From positions 1 to 64,000 of the forward strand of contig NZ_SRSH01000023.1 in NCBI RefSeq assembly GCF_006175985.1: a stretch of 64,000 nucleotides of DNA, written 5' to 3'. Within the stretch, counting starts at the first letter, position 1; the number at the start of each line of letters is the position of its first letter. The notes under the pieces were generated by a model. That model ran no database searches. It was not told the origin of the DNA and saw only the letters and a list, made by a program, of their open reading frames with translations. The position numbers and the translations under genes were made by a program. The stretch is from Methylotetracoccus oryzae (GTDB taxonomy: Bacteria > Pseudomonadota > Gammaproteobacteria > Methylococcales > Methylococcaceae). Below are positions 25,700-35,910 of the stretch, piece by piece.

Positions 25700-27490
25700 T
25701 CAAGTCGGGGTGGCAGGCGCTTCGGGCGGCTTGCGCAGGCGGATCCCCAGTTCGCGCAACTGTGCGTCGGTGACGACGGCCGGCGCATCGATCATGGGGC
25801 ACCAGGCCGACTGGGTCTTCGGGAAGGCCATGACTTCGCGGATCGAGGACGCGCCCGTCATCAGCATCACGAGCCGGTCCAGACCGAAGGCCAGCCCGCC
25901 GTGCGGCGGCGCCCCATAGCGGAGCGCCTGCAACAGGAAACCGAACTTTTCGTTGGCCTCTTCGGCCCCGATGCCGAGCAACCGGAACACCGTATTCTGC
26001 ATTTCCATCCGGTGGATACGGACCGATCCGCCGCCGATCTCCATACCGTTCAAGACCATGTCATAGGCTCGGGACAGGGCGCGCCCCGGATCGGCCTCGA
26101 GTTCCTCGAGCGAGCACTTGGGCGCCGTGAACGGATGATGCAAGGCGCTCCAGCGCCCCGCCTTCTCGTCCCATTCGAACATCGGAAAATCGGTCACCCA
26201 CAGCGGACGCCAGCCGGGCTCGACCAACCCGCGGTCCTGACCCAGCTTGACGCGCAGAGCACCGAGTGCTTCGTTGACGACACTGGCCTTATCGGCCCCG
26301 AAAAAGATCACGTCCCCCGTCGCCGCCTCGGTGCGATCGAGAATATCGCAGACCACGGACTCCGGCAGGAACTTCAGAATCGGCGACTGCAGGCCGGACA
26401 TCCCCGAGTGGCGATCGTTGACCTTGATGTAGGCGAGACCCTTGGCCCCGTAGATCCCGACGAACTGGGTCAGATCGTCGATCTCCTTGCGCGACAGGTC
26501 GACCCCACCGGGCAACCTCAGGGCGGCGACGCGGCCCTTGGGATCCTGCGCCGGACCGGCGAAGACCTTGAATTCGACCGACTGCATCAGGTCACCGATG
26601 TCGACCAGTTCCAGCGGGATGCGCAGATCCGGTTTGTCGGAACCGAAGCGCGCCATCGCTTCCCGGTAGGTCATCCGGGGGAAGGGGTCGGGCATCTCGA
26701 ACCCGAGCACGTCGCGGAACAGTTCGCGAATCATGCCTTCCAGCAGCAGCGTGATCTGTTCCTCGTCCATGAACGAGGTCTCGATGTCGAGCTGGGTGAA
26801 TTCCGGCTGACGGTCGGCGCGCAGATCCTCGTCGCGGAAACAACGGACGACCTGATAATAGCGGTCCATACCCGCCACCATCAGCAACTGTTTGTAGAGC
26901 TGCGGCGACTGGGGCAAGGCAAAGAAGGAATTCGGGTGGGTGCGACTCGGCACCAGATAGTCGCGGGCGCCCTCGGGCGTGGCCTTCGTCAGGAAGGGCG
27001 TCTCGATCTCGTAGAAGCCATGATGGTCCAGGAAATTGCGCAAGATCCGGACGATATCGCGCCGCATCCGCATGCGCTGCTGCATCAGCGGACGCCGCAG
27101 ATCGATGTAACGGTAGCGCAGCCGTGTTTCCTCGTTGACTTCGGTCTCGCTCTCGACCGGAAATGGCGGAGTCTCGGCCTTGTTGAGGATCTCGAGACGC
27201 TTCGCCAGCACTTCGACCGTACCGGTCGGCAGCGTGGTATTGATCGTGCCATCCGGGCGCGAGCGGACGACGCCCTCCACGGCGAGCACGTATTCGCTGC
27301 GCGCGGTTTCAGCGATGCCGAATGCTTCCGGGCGATCGGGATCGAACACGATCTGGACGATGCCCTCGCGATCACGAAGGTCGATGAAGATCACGCCGCC
27401 ATGGTCACGGCGGCGGTGGACCCAGCCACAGAGGGTTACAGTCTGCCCGAGGTGGGCGTCATTGAGTTGTCCACAGTAGTGGCTGCGCAT
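25700..27490 (-). CDS. aspS: Aspartyl-tRNA synthetase
   Basis: 596 residues from ATG at 27490 (MRSHYCGQL, the usual bacterial start); a 19-codon upstream extension is not supported. Domains are an OB-fold anticodon-binding domain (1-105), a class II catalytic core (motif 2 around [21 protein letters not shown] and motif 3 near [11 protein letters not shown]) and the inserted bacterial GAD domain. It charges tRNA-Asp; whether it also misacylates tRNA-Asn cannot be told. It lies downstream of the FmdB gene, a common neighbourhood. Confidence 0.97.
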   Translation of the reverse strand: MRSHYCGQLNDAHLGQTVTLCGWVHRRRDHGGVIFIDLRDREGIVQIVFDPDRPEAFGIAETARSEYVLAVEGVVRSRPDGTINTTLPTGTVEVLAKRLEILNKAETPPFPVESETEVNEETRLRYRYIDLRRPLMQQRMRMRRDIVRILRNFLDHHGFYEIETPFLTKATPEGARDYLVPSRTHPNSFFALPQSPQLYKQLLMVAGMDRYYQVVRCFRDEDLRADRQPEFTQLDIETSFMDEEQITLLLEGMIRELFRDVLGFEMPDPFPRMTYREAMARFGSDKPDLRIPLELVDIGDLMQSVEFKVFAGPAQDPKGRVAALRLPGGVDLSRKEIDDLTQFVGIYGAKGLAYIKVNDRHSGMSGLQSPILKFLPESVVCDILDRTEAATGDVIFFGADKASVVNEALGALRVKLGQDRGLVEPGWRPLWVTDFPMFEWDEKAGRWSALHHPFTAPKCSLEELEADPGRALSRAYDMVLNGMEIGGGSVRIHRMEMQNTVFRLLGIGAEEANEKFGFLLQALRYGAPPHGGLAFGLDRLVMLMTGASSIREVMAFPKTQSAWCPMIDAPAVVTDAQLRELGIRLRKPPEAPATPT

Positions 27491-27583
27491 GGTGACTTGG
27501 CCTACAACAAAACGCGTGATGGTACGATCTGGCGCGCGCCTAGGCAATAAACCGGCTGCGGCTGCGCGGCCGACAGCTTGACC

Positions 27584-27886
27584 TCAGCCACTGGTTCCAG
27601 ACGACTTCTTCTCGGTCGCGCTGGCGGCCGGCTTGGACTCCTTGGCGCCGGATGAACTCTTGCTGTCGCCGCCGTCACCGACGAGGTTGCGCTTCTTTTC
27701 GCTGCCGCTCTTGAAGTCCGTCTCATACCAGCCGCCGCCCTTGAGCCGGAACCCGGCCGCCGAAACCAGCTTGGTCAACTGCGGCTGGCCACAGGCCGGG
27801 CAATCGACGAGGGGCGACTCGCTAACCTTCTGCATCGCCTCGAATTCGTGTCCGCAGGCGCGGCATTGGTACTCATAGATGGGCAT
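27584..27886 (-). CDS. FmdB-family zinc-ribbon protein
   Basis: 100 residues, beginning MPIYEYQCRACGHEFE. Two CxxC pairs (CRAC and CPAC, at residues 8-11 and 29-32) form a zinc ribbon in the first 45 residues; the rest is low-complexity, rich in Lys, Ser, Gly and Ala. FmdB-family proteins are small putative regulators of unclear function that often sit just upstream of aspS, as here (93 bp). The start has GGAG upstream. Confidence 0.9.
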   Translation of the reverse strand: MPIYEYQCRACGHEFEAMQKVSESPLVDCPACGQPQLTKLVSAAGFRLKGGGWYETDFKSGSEKKRNLVGDGGDSKSSSGAKESKPAASATEKKSSGTSG

Positions 27887-28033
27887 CGGTTACTCACTCC
27901 GTATTTGGGAAACACCAGCAGAGAAGATGAAGTCTGGCAGGTCATTTTCAAGTCGCCGATTTGCCAGAAGCCCTGCGCTCCGGAAAAATGATGGCCGTGA
28001 CCCAACGTCTGCACCACTTTGCTACCTGATGCG

Positions 28034-29095
28034 ATGGACTCCCTGACCCTCATCCAGCCAGACGACTGGCACGTGCACTTCCGGGATGGCGAGCCGTTGG
28101 CGACCGTCGTGCGGCACACCGCGCAGCGCTTTGGCCGCGCCCTGGTGATGCCCAATCTCGTGCCACCGGTGACGGCCGTAGCCGAGGCGCGGTCCTACCG
28201 GGCGCGGATCATGGCAGCGGTACCCGATTTCCCCGACTTCAACCCCTATATGAGCCTGTACCTGACGCCGCGGACCACGGCTGCGGACGTACTTGCCGCG
28301 GCACAGGACCCTCAGATACTGGGTTTCAAGCTCTACCCGGCTGGCGCGACCACGCACTCCGAAGCGGGCGTTGCGAAACTGGAAGGAATCTACCCGATTC
28401 TGGAGGCGATGGAACAGTGCGGCGTCGCGCTGATGGTGCACGGCGAGGTGACGCAGGCCGAGGTCGACATCTTCGATCGGGAAAAGGCCTTCATCGATGA
28501 CCACCTCGCGCCCATCACGGAGCGTTTTCCGGAGCTCAGGATTACCTTCGAACACATCACGACGCGCGAGGCCGTCGCCTTCGTCCGTGCATGCGGCCCA
28601 AGAGTCGCGGCCACCATCACGGCTCATCACTTGTTGTACAACCGTAATGCCCTGCTTGTCGGCGGCATCCGGCCGCATTTCTATTGTCTGCCGGTCCTGA
28701 AGCGCGAACGGCACCGCGAGGCGCTCGTGGAGGCTGCCTGCAGCGGCGACGCGAAGTTCTTCCTGGGTACCGACAGCGCACCGCACCCACACGGGCGAAA
28801 GGAAGCATCATGCGGTTGTGCCGGCTGTTACACGGCGTACGCCGCGATCGAACTGTATGCGACGGCATTCGACCGAGCCGGAGCGCTCCACCGCCTGGAG
28901 CAGTTCGCCAGCATCAGCGGGGCGCGCTTCTATGGGTTGCCGGTCAATGACCGGACCATCACCTTGCGACGAGAACAGGTGCCGACGCCCGATTCCTTCC
29001 CGTTCGGCGCCGATCGGTTGATCCCCCTCACCGCGGGCGAAACAGTCGCGTGGCGACTGTACGGCTCGAGCGGTGACGACCGACCCTCGCGGTAA
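28034..29095 (+). CDS. pyrC: Dihydroorotase (class II)
   Basis: 353 residues from ATG at 28034, close to the 348 of E. coli PyrC. It interconverts carbamoyl-aspartate and dihydroorotate in pyrimidine synthesis. Metal ligands His13 and His15 lie in DDWHVHFRDG and the carboxylated Lys99 in ILGFKLYPAGATT. Further histidines are in MVHGEV and FEHITT, and an Asp in FLGTDSAPHPHG. Divergent from the FmdB gene. Confidence 0.95.
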   Translation: MDSLTLIQPDDWHVHFRDGEPLATVVRHTAQRFGRALVMPNLVPPVTAVAEARSYRARIMAAVPDFPDFNPYMSLYLTPRTTAADVLAAAQDPQILGFKLYPAGATTHSEAGVAKLEGIYPILEAMEQCGVALMVHGEVTQAEVDIFDREKAFIDDHLAPITERFPELRITFEHITTREAVAFVRACGPRVAATITAHHLLYNRNALLVGGIRPHFYCLPVLKRERHREALVEAACSGDAKFFLGTDSAPHPHGRKEASCGCAGCYTAYAAIELYATAFDRAGALHRLEQFASISGARFYGLPVNDRTITLRREQVPTPDSFPFGADRLIPLTAGETVAWRLYGSSGDDRPSR

Positions 29096-29113
29096 CGGCG
29101 AACTACCCCGCGA

Positions 29114-29926
29114 TTATTTCGCGTCGATCGCGTCCGGCCCCGGCTGGTTTGCCTCTCGATTCAACTGCTCGTCCAGGCCTTCCAGTTCGAGATCGATCTG
29201 CTTTTCCAGATCCTCGTCAAGCGGCGGATTTCCGTCATGCACCAGATATTCGCGCTGCTGGAAATAGGCGTTCCGAATGAACTCGTACCGATCAACCGAG
29301 GCTTCGTCGGCGATCTTCGTGGCGCTCAGCAGGTCCGCGCGGGTATCCAGGGTGTTCAGCACGCCAACGCTGAAGGGCACGTACCAGGGCGAGATCCAGT
29401 TGATCGGATTGGCCACCGTGTTGCCGCCGACGCCGACGACGCCGCGCGGCGAACTCGGACCCAGCAGCGGCAGCACCAGATAGGGACCGGTCGGAAGCCC
29501 CCAATAGCCGAGCGTCTGGTCCAGGTCCTCGTTGCTTTTCGTCAGATTTACCTTCGACGCGACGTCGAAGAGGCCACCCAAACCGGCGGTGGTGTTGATC
29601 AGGAAACGACCGGTGTCTCTCCCCGACTGCAGGAACTTGGCCTGCAGCAAGTCGTTCGCAACGACCGCGATATCGTCGATGTTGTTGAAGAAGTTGGTCA
29701 CGCCCTTGTCGACGAAGGTCGGCGTGATCCACTGGTAGCCGCGCGAAACCGGCTTCATGAAATAATCGTCCAAACGGTCGTTGAACGACTGGACCCCGCG
29801 ATTCCAGCCTTCGAGAGGATCCCGGGGATCGTGCCGTGCAGTCGACGCGCAGCCCGAAACGACCAGGGCGACAAGGCTAGTGACTGCCACGCCGCGCAGT
29901 AGGCTCCCAATAGGGAAGTTGCTCAT
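29114..29926 (-). CDS. mlaA: MlaA (VacJ) outer-membrane lipoprotein
   Basis: 270 residues. The signal peptide ends in a lipobox with Cys26 (LVVSGC|AS). The mature part matches the MlaA family: DPLEGWNRGVQSFND, VTNFFNNIDDIAVVANDLLQ, and GPYLVLPLLGPSSPRG. MlaA sits in the outer membrane and removes mislocalised phospholipid from its outer leaflet, passing it to MlaC. The rest of the mla system is not in the window. The long charged C-terminal tail (about 225-270) is normal for many members. Convergent with pyrC. Confidence 0.93.
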   Translation of the reverse strand: MSNFPIGSLLRGVAVTSLVALVVSGCASTARHDPRDPLEGWNRGVQSFNDRLDDYFMKPVSRGYQWITPTFVDKGVTNFFNNIDDIAVVANDLLQAKFLQSGRDTGRFLINTTAGLGGLFDVASKVNLTKSNEDLDQTLGYWGLPTGPYLVLPLLGPSSPRGVVGVGGNTVANPINWISPWYVPFSVGVLNTLDTRADLLSATKIADEASVDRYEFIRNAYFQQREYLVHDGNPPLDEDLEKQIDLELEGLDEQLNREANQPGPDAIDAK

Positions 29927-30179
29927 TGCAGTTGTTCCTTATTATTCACGTCAACGGGGGGGTATCCAGACAGCCACCAGCGCTGTGATTGCCATAGTCC
30001 CCCCGGCCGAGCGGACCCAGGCTCACAGCCACACCGGCCGAAACACCGCTCTGTTGTTCGAAGCTGCCCGAAGAGGCTGCTCGTCGTTGACCGCAGCCTG
30101 CTTTGCCCACCAGTCTGCAGCGTGGACCGCTGAAAATATAATGGTGCACAGCATTGCCGTCGAGAGGATTCAGGAGCCC

Positions 30180-30833
30180 ATGCCCGCGCCCAGCGAAAAG
30201 ATACCATTTTCACGGCGATTTCGCCGCTTCCTGCCGATCGTCGTCGATATCGAGACATCGGGACTGACCGCTCACCGCCACGCGATTCTCGAAATCGCCG
30301 CGGTAATCCCGTCAGCCGACGAGGCCGGACGCTGGCAGATCGGCGAGATTCACTCGGTACACGTCGAGCCCTTCGAAGGAGCCGAACTCGAGGCCTCGGC
30401 GCTGGCCTTCAACAGGATCGACCCGTTCCACCCCTTCCGTCTAGCGGTACCCGAAGCCTCGGCGCTGGAAGCCATCTTCGTCCCGATCCGCGCCGCGCTG
30501 GCCCGTTCGGATTGTCTCAAGGCCGTGCTGGTCGCGCACAACGCGGCCTTTGATCTCGCCTTTCTCAATGCCGCAGTGACACGGACGGGTATCGGGAAAA
30601 ATCCCTTTCATACGTTCACCAGCTTCGACACAGCGACGTTGAGCGGCTTGATGCTGGGCCAGACCGCTTTGCCGAAGGCGCTGCGGGCGGCTGGCTTCGA
30701 TTGGGACTCCGCGTCCGCCCACAGTGCGGCCTACGACGCGGAACGCACCGCCCGGTTGTTCTTCTGGATGGTCAACCGTTGGTCGGATCTGACTGCGCTC
30801 GAGCACTCCTCGGCGAGGGTACCCGTGGGCTAG
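30180..30833 (+). CDS. rnt: Ribonuclease T
   Basis: 217 residues from ATG at 30180, matching the 215 of E. coli RNase T; an alternative ATG at 30141 would add 13 residues. It is a DEDDh 3'-5' exonuclease that trims tRNA and other stable RNA ends. The catalytic set is complete: Asp23 and Glu25 (VVDIETSGL), Asp125 (AHNAAFDLAFL), His181 and Asp186 (AHSAAYDAERT). The RNA-binding region HVEPFEGAEL is recognisable. The stop codon shares a CTAG palindrome with the stop of the opposing grxD gene. Confidence 0.95.
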   Translation: MPAPSEKIPFSRRFRRFLPIVVDIETSGLTAHRHAILEIAAVIPSADEAGRWQIGEIHSVHVEPFEGAELEASALAFNRIDPFHPFRLAVPEASALEAIFVPIRAALARSDCLKAVLVAHNAAFDLAFLNAAVTRTGIGKNPFHTFTSFDTATLSGLMLGQTALPKALRAAGFDWDSASAHSAAYDAERTARLFFWMVNRWSDLTALEHSSARVPVG

Positions 30834-31141
30834 TCTGCCTCGGGCAGCATCTTCTGCAGTTCGCCGCTCTGGAATAGCTCCATCATGATGTCGCTGCCAC
30901 CGACCAGTTCGCCCCGGATGAAGAGTTGCGGAAAGGTTGGCCAACCCGATACCAGCTTCAGGTTTTCACGCACTTCGGGTTCTTCGAAGACATTGACGAA
31001 TTCGTACCGCGCCCCGCACTGCTCCAAAATTTGCACGGCCCGGGCGGAAAATCCGCATTGGGGGAAGTCCGGCGTCCCCTTCATGTAAAGGATGACGGGA
31101 GTTTCTTCGACCTGCTTTTTGAGACGCTCAGTAATGTTCAT
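30830..31141 (-). CDS. grxD: Monothiol glutaredoxin, Grx4 type
   Basis: 103 residues. The active site is the monothiol CGFS (Cys29-Ser32, in PQCGFSARAV), with glutathione-binding segments WPTFPQLFIRGELVGG. Such proteins carry and deliver [2Fe-2S] clusters. It ends inside the stop of rnt on the other strand. A well-formed sigma70-type promoter lies upstream at 31173-31202. Confidence 0.95.
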   Translation of the reverse strand: MNITERLKKQVEETPVILYMKGTPDFPQCGFSARAVQILEQCGARYEFVNVFEEPEVRENLKLVSGWPTFPQLFIRGELVGGSDIMMELFQSGELQKMLPEAD

Positions 31142-31172
31142 GGGTACCTTCCTGAAGCAAAAACCTAGCGTG

Positions 31173-31202
31173 TTTATAGAAAAATGGCAGCCGTGCCGTC
31201 AA
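31173..31202 (-). promoter_or_regulatory. Sigma70-type promoter for grxD
   Basis: Reading the minus strand, TTGACG (31202-31197) and TATAAA (31178-31173) are separated by 18 bp and lie 32 bp upstream of the grxD start codon. Both hexamers are close to consensus. Confidence 0.65.
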
Positions 31203-31290
31203 GCTCAGCCGGTTTGTTTTCCCCGCGGGCGCGATGCGCGTCCGTGCCACCGAGCGCATCGGCCTGTCCTTCGCTGCCGTTACGCTACGC

Positions 31291-31320
31291 TTGTCGGACC
31301 GTCCCCGGGTCGCATATAGT
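31291..31320 (+). promoter_or_regulatory. Promoter for argD
   Basis: TTGTCG (31291-31296) and TATAGT (31315-31320) with an 18-bp spacer; transcription should start near 31327, about 55 nt before the argD start and just before the hairpin at 31336. Confidence 0.5.
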
Positions 31321-31335
31321 ATTGGGCTGACCTAC

Positions 31336-31364
31336 AGGCAGTCTAAAGACTGCCTTTTGCTTTT
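31336..31364 (+). terminator. Terminator-like hairpin in the argD leader
   Basis: AGGCAGTCT (31336-31344) and AGACTGCCT (31347-31355) form a perfect 9-bp stem, followed immediately by a T-rich run (TTTTGCTTTT, 31355-31364). This has the shape of an intrinsic terminator. It lies 17 nt before the argD start and about 10 nt after the likely transcription start. No plus-strand gene reads into it except rnt, 500 bp away. Either it is an attenuator for argD or it insulates argD from read-through. Confidence 0.65.
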
Positions 31365-31381
31365 CATGAGGTTACGCATTA

Positions 31382-32557
31382 ATGCCCAGTCAGGTGATGC
31401 CGACCTACGCCCGGCTGCCGGTGATGTTCGAACGCGGGGAAGGCGCGTGGCTGTGGGACAAGCAGGACCGGCGCTATCTCGACGCCATTTCCGGAATTGC
31501 CGTGTGCAATCTCGGTCATGCGCATCCCGCCGTCTTCGCGGCCGTTTGCGAACAGGCCGGCAAGCTCGTCCACACGTCGAATCTCTACCGTATCGAGAAA
31601 CAGGAAGAACTGGCGCAGGAACTCTGCCGCGTCAGCGGGATGGAAAACGTCTTCTTCTGTAACTCGGGGGCGGAAGCCAACGAGGCCGCGCTGAAGATTG
31701 CGCGCCGCTACGGTCACTTTCGCGGCATCGACGAGCCGGCCGTCATCGTCATGGAGGGCGCCTTTCACGGACGCACGCTGGCAACCCTCAGCGCCACCGG
31801 CAATCGCAAGGTCCAGGAAGGCTTTGCGCCGTTGATGAGCGGCTTCGTGCGCGTGCCCTATGACGACATAGCGGCAGTGGAAGCGGTTGCCGACCCCAAT
31901 GTCGTCGCCATTCTGGTCGAGCCCATCCAGGGAGAAGGCGGCATTCGTGTCCCGGCGGATGATTTCCTGCTCCAGCTACGGCGCATCTGCGACCAGCGCG
32001 AATGGTTGCTGATGCTGGACGAGATTCAGACCGGAATCGGCCGGACAGGCAAGTTCCTGGCCTATCAACATACCTTCGTGCGCCCGGACGTCATCTCGGT
32101 GGCCAAGGCCCTGGGCAATGGCGTACCGATCGGCGCGTGCCTCGCTTCCGGCGTCGCCAGCGAGATGTTGACGGCCGGCAAGCACGGCTCGACCTTCGGC
32201 GGAAATGCCCTGGCCTGCAGCGCCGCGCTTGCCGTGCTGAAGGCGCTGAGCCGTGACCAGCTGATCGAGCGGGCGGCGCGCCTGGGTGACCAGATCCGCG
32301 AGACACTGCGCACGGCTCTCGGCCAGCATGCCCACGTAGTGGACGTGCGCGGCAAAGGCATGATGATCGGTATCGAGCTCGACCAGCCCTGCGGTGAACT
32401 CGTGAGCCTGGCCCTGGAACGGGGCTTGTTGATCAACGTCACGGCCGACAGGGTGGTCCGACTGCTGCCGCCCCTGGTTTTTACCGAGGAACAGGCCCGT
32501 CTGCTCGCGGACGAGCTCAGCAAACTGATCGTCGGCTATCTCAAACTTACCGCATAG
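31382..32557 (+). CDS. argD: Acetylornithine aminotransferase
   Basis: 391 residues, a class III PLP-dependent aminotransferase. It transfers an amino group from glutamate to N-acetylglutamate semialdehyde in arginine synthesis, and homologues also act in lysine synthesis. The PLP lysine is Lys242 ([13 protein letters not shown]); the cofactor Asp is in [13 protein letters not shown] and the phosphate contact in [16 protein letters not shown] precedes the start. It heads the arginine block; argF follows after 7 bp. Confidence 0.95.
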   Translation: MPSQVMPTYARLPVMFERGEGAWLWDKQDRRYLDAISGIAVCNLGHAHPAVFAAVCEQAGKLVHTSNLYRIEKQEELAQELCRVSGMENVFFCNSGAEANEAALKIARRYGHFRGIDEPAVIVMEGAFHGRTLATLSATGNRKVQEGFAPLMSGFVRVPYDDIAAVEAVADPNVVAILVEPIQGEGGIRVPADDFLLQLRRICDQREWLLMLDEIQTGIGRTGKFLAYQHTFVRPDVISVAKALGNGVPIGACLASGVASEMLTAGKHGSTFGGNALACSAALAVLKALSRDQLIERAARLGDQIRETLRTALGQHAHVVDVRGKGMMIGIELDQPCGELVSLALERGLLINVTADRVVRLLPPLVFTEEQARLLADELSKLIVGYLKLTA

Positions 32558-32564
32558 GACGCCG

Positions 32565-33464
32565 ATGGCGGAGCCACGTCATTTCATCACGCTGCTGGAC
32601 ATCAGCGGCGCCGAATTCCGTCGACTGATCGACCGCGCTATGCAACTCAAGGCGGCGAGGGAAACCTACGAGCCCTTCAAGAACAAGGTGCTCGGGATGA
32701 TCTTCGAGAAGTCGTCGACCCGCACGCGCGTATCGTTCGAGGCCGGTATGGTCCAGTTCGGAGGCGCCGCAATTTTTCTGTCGCCCCGTGACACGCAACT
32801 CGGGCGTGGCGAACCGATCGAGGATTCGGCGCGGGTGCTGTCGCGCATGGTCGATGTCGTGATGCTCCGAACCCATGTGCATGCGACTGTCGAGACCTTC
32901 GCCCAACACTCACGGGTGCCGGTAATCAACGGGCTGACCGACCGCTTTCATCCGTGCCAGTTGCTGGCCGACATGCAGACGTTCGTCGAACACCGCGGCG
33001 ACATCGCCGGGCGCACGGTGGCCTGGATCGGCGACGGCAACAACGTCTGCCAGACCTACATCCACGCAGCGGAGTTGCTTGACTTCGAGTTGCGCATCGC
33101 CTGCCCACATGGCTACGAGCCGGAGCACGAACTGCTCACCGCCGCCGGCGATCGCGTCACGCTACTGCGCGACGCGCGGGAAGCCGTCCGCAACGCGGAT
33201 CTCGTCGTCACCGACGTTTGGGCCAGCATGGGCCAGGAAGAGGAGCAAGGTGCGCGGGCCGCAGCCTTTCAGGCCTATTGCGTGGACGGGGCGCTGATGG
33301 CGCTGGCCAGACCAGACGCCGTCTTCATGCATTGTCTCCCGGCACACCGGGGCGAGGAAGTCACTGCCGAGGTGCTCGAAGGCCGGCAGAGCATCGTCTG
33401 GGACGAGGCGGAGAACCGCCTGCATGCCCAGAAGGCGCTGCTCGAGCTGCTGTTGACAGGCTGA
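32565..33464 (+). CDS. argF: Ornithine carbamoyltransferase
   Basis: 299 residues. It makes citrulline from ornithine and carbamoyl phosphate. The carbamoyl phosphate loop SSTRTR is at residues 50-55, FHPCQLLAD binds both substrates, and the ornithine loop is [10 protein letters not shown]. The start lies 7 bp after argD, so the two genes are surely co-transcribed. The length is normal for the catabolic/anabolic OTC family, and context points to the biosynthetic role. Confidence 0.96.
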   Translation: MAEPRHFITLLDISGAEFRRLIDRAMQLKAARETYEPFKNKVLGMIFEKSSTRTRVSFEAGMVQFGGAAIFLSPRDTQLGRGEPIEDSARVLSRMVDVVMLRTHVHATVETFAQHSRVPVINGLTDRFHPCQLLADMQTFVEHRGDIAGRTVAWIGDGNNVCQTYIHAAELLDFELRIACPHGYEPEHELLTAAGDRVTLLRDAREAVRNADLVVTDVWASMGQEEEQGARAAAFQAYCVDGALMALARPDAVFMHCLPAHRGEEVTAEVLEGRQSIVWDEAENRLHAQKALLELLLTG

Positions 33465-33529
33465 TCGATTCCGCTCCTTCGCCTCTGAAACGAGCAAAGG
33501 CTCCACTTCGAAAGCAGTTGATCCGCAAT

Positions 33530-34159
33530 ATGTCAGCTTCGACCCTCAGCCACGCGGGACCGCCGCTCGCGGGTCGATTGCGCCCCAATCTTTCGTCAAT
33601 CTGTTGCGTGCTCCTCGGCTTCATGTCCCTGTGGTGCGACGCCGGGAGAGCAGCCCAGTCGGGCCCCGGAACCGCCCCTACCCCATGGGAGCCTGCTCCG
33701 TTCATTCAGCTTGCTGCGGCTGATTCGCACAAACCGGCCGGAAAGACAACCGCCCGACCGAAGGTTGACCCGCGCCAACAGCGGATCAACGAGCTGACCG
33801 AAGAGAATCGTTCGCTGAAGACGCAGATCTCCGCGCTGTCCGTGAACCGCGGCAGTTCGGGAGAATCGATCCCGGAGCTCGAAGCCAGGCTCCAGGAACT
33901 CCGGAACGAGTTGATGACGATTCGACAAAGCGCCGCCAACGCGCTCCAGATCCAGGCGGAACGCGATCATCTGCACGAAAGCGTGGTCAGGCTGGAGAGG
34001 GAACTCGAAACGGTGAAACGCGCCAAGGTTTCCCTGGAAGCCGACTCGCGGCAAAGCTGGTTTCTGGTCGGGGCCGGCGTGATGCTGGGCGGCATCGTGC
34101 TCGGCCTGATTTTGCCCCACCTAAGCTGGCGCAAGCGCAGCAGCTGGGATACTTTTTAG
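33530..34159 (+). CDS. YgiM-like coiled-coil membrane protein lacking the SH3 domain
   Basis: 209 residues from ATG at 33530. A signal peptide (about 1-42, hydrophobic core ICCVLLGFMSLW) is followed by a short Pro/Lys-rich segment, a coiled coil (about 80-175, with RINELTEENRSLKTQISAL), and a C-terminal helix ending WFLVGAGVMLGGIVLGLILP then a basic tail. That C-terminal coiled coil, helix and basic tail match the TIGR04211/YgiM family, whose members have an SH3 domain after the signal peptide. Here nothing SH3-like is present. It sits inside the arginine block between argF and ilvD. The function is unknown; an envelope role is inferred. Confidence 0.7.
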   Translation: MSASTLSHAGPPLAGRLRPNLSSICCVLLGFMSLWCDAGRAAQSGPGTAPTPWEPAPFIQLAAADSHKPAGKTTARPKVDPRQQRINELTEENRSLKTQISALSVNRGSSGESIPELEARLQELRNELMTIRQSAANALQIQAERDHLHESVVRLERELETVKRAKVSLEADSRQSWFLVGAGVMLGGIVLGLILPHLSWRKRSSWDTF

Positions 34160-34207
34160 CCGGACAGCACCGGCAGTCACCTCTATGGCATTTCCCGGGA
34201 GACCGAC

Positions 34208-35905
34208 TTGAGCAACGACAAACGCCGTGAATTCTCCGCCGAGGTCGTGGACGGCATGCAGCGCGCGCCGAGCCGCGCCATGCTGCATGCGGTGGGCTTC
34301 ACCGACGCCGACTTCGCCAAGCCTCAGGTGGGCATCGCGTCGACCTGGAGCATGGTCACACCATGCAACATGCACATCAATCGCCTCGCCGACGATGCCG
34401 CCCGCGGCGCCGATAGCGCCGGCGGCAAGGCCGTCGTGTTCAACACCATCACGATTTCCGACGGCATCTCGATGGGCACCGAAGGGATGAAGTACTCGCT
34501 CGTTTCCCGCGAGGTCATCGCCGACTCCATCGAAACCGTAGTCGGTTGCCAGGGCTTCGACGGCCTCGTCACGATCGGCGGCTGCGACAAGAACATGCCG
34601 GGTTGCGTGATCGCGATGGCGCGCCTGAACCGTCCATCGATCTTCGTCTATGGCGGTACGATCCTCCCGGGCTGCCACGGCGAACGCAAGCTGGACATCG
34701 TGTCCGTCTTCGAGGCCGTCGGGGCCCGAGCGAACAACAAGATCGACGATCCGGAGCTGAAGGCTATCGAAGCCAAGGCGATTCCAGGTCCCGGGTCCTG
34801 CGGCGGAATGTACACGGCCAATACGATGGCCTCGGCGATCGAAGCGCTGGGCATGAGCCTGCCGGGAAGCTCGGCACAGGCTGCCGTGTCACCGGAGAAG
34901 ACGCTGGACTGCGAGCGCGCCGGCGCCCAAGTCTTGAAACTGCTGGAACTGGGACTGAAGCCGCGCGACATCATGACCCGCCAGGCTTTCGAGAACGCGA
35001 TCACGGTTGTCATCGCGTTGGGCGGGTCGACCAACGCGGTGCTGCACTTGCTGGCGATGGCCCACGCGGTCGACGTGCCGCTGGAACTCGACGACTTCAC
35101 GCGCATCGGCCAGCGCGTGCCGGTGCTCGGCGACCTGAAGCCGAGCGGGCGCTATTCGATGGCGGAGTTGATCGAGATTGGCGGGATCCTGCCGCTGATG
35201 AAGATGCTGCTGGATCGGGGGCTGCTAAATGGCGACTGCATGACCGTGACCGGCAAGACCGTCGCCGAGAACCTGGCCGATGTCGCGCCCTATCCCGAAG
35301 GACAGGAGATCATCCGCCCTCTGACGCAGCCCATCAAGAAGGACAGCCATCTGGTCGTGCTGCGCGGCAACCTCGCGCCGGAAGGTGCCGTGGCCAAGAT
35401 CAGCGGCAAGGAAGGGCTGCAGTTCACGGGTTCCGCCCGTGTATTCGACTGCGAGGAACTGGCCCTGACAGCGATCCTGGATGGCACCGTGCAGTCCGGC
35501 GATGTCATCGTGATTCGCTACGAGGGCCCCAAGGGCGGACCCGGCATGCGCGAAATGCTGTCACCGACCTCCGCCGTCATGGGGCGTGGGCTCGGCAAGG
35601 AAGTCGCGCTGATCACCGACGGACGCTTCTCCGGTGGTACGCATGGCTTCGTCGTCGGGCATATCACGCCCGAGGCCTGCGCCGGCGGACCATTGGCCCT
35701 GGTCGAGAACGGCGATACGATCACGATCGATGCCGAAACCCGCGAGCTGCGGCTGCATGTGGACCCTCAGGTTCTGACTGCACGCCTGGCTGCGTGGAAG
35801 GCCCCGGCGCCACGCTACCGGCGCGGTGTACTGGCCAAATATGCGGTATTGGTCGGCACTGCCTCGGAAGGCGCCGTCACCGACCGCGACCTGCCGCTGC
35901 GCTGA
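34208..35905 (+). CDS. ilvD: Dihydroxy-acid dehydratase
   Basis: 565 residues from a TTG start at 34208 with GGGAG well placed. It converts dihydroxyisovalerate and dihydroxymethylvalerate to keto acids for valine, isoleucine and leucine. The Fe-S ligands are Cys53 (TPCNMH), Cys126 ([10 protein letters not shown]) and Cys198 (GPGSCGGMY). No branched-chain partner genes are nearby; it lies between arginine genes, 5 bp ahead of argE, so co-transcription is likely. Confidence 0.95.
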   Translation: MSNDKRREFSAEVVDGMQRAPSRAMLHAVGFTDADFAKPQVGIASTWSMVTPCNMHINRLADDAARGADSAGGKAVVFNTITISDGISMGTEGMKYSLVSREVIADSIETVVGCQGFDGLVTIGGCDKNMPGCVIAMARLNRPSIFVYGGTILPGCHGERKLDIVSVFEAVGARANNKIDDPELKAIEAKAIPGPGSCGGMYTANTMASAIEALGMSLPGSSAQAAVSPEKTLDCERAGAQVLKLLELGLKPRDIMTRQAFENAITVVIALGGSTNAVLHLLAMAHAVDVPLELDDFTRIGQRVPVLGDLKPSGRYSMAELIEIGGILPLMKMLLDRGLLNGDCMTVTGKTVAENLADVAPYPEGQEIIRPLTQPIKKDSHLVVLRGNLAPEGAVAKISGKEGLQFTGSARVFDCEELALTAILDGTVQSGDVIVIRYEGPKGGPGMREMLSPTSAVMGRGLGKEVALITDGRFSGGTHGFVVGHITPEACAGGPLALVENGDTITIDAETRELRLHVDPQVLTARLAAWKAPAPRYRRGVLAKYAVLVGTASEGAVTDRDLPLR

Positions 35906-35910
35906 CCCCG

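Noticed and set aside
25436-27550. 704-codon frame antisense to aspS
   Set aside because: aspS has all synthetase motifs on the other strand; the antisense translation is low in hydrophobic structure and has no domain.
34546-35910. Long plus-strand frame continuous with argE reaching far upstream
   Set aside because: The part before 35911 lies inside ilvD in another frame and is Arg-rich without similarity to anything; argE starts at the ATG at 35911.
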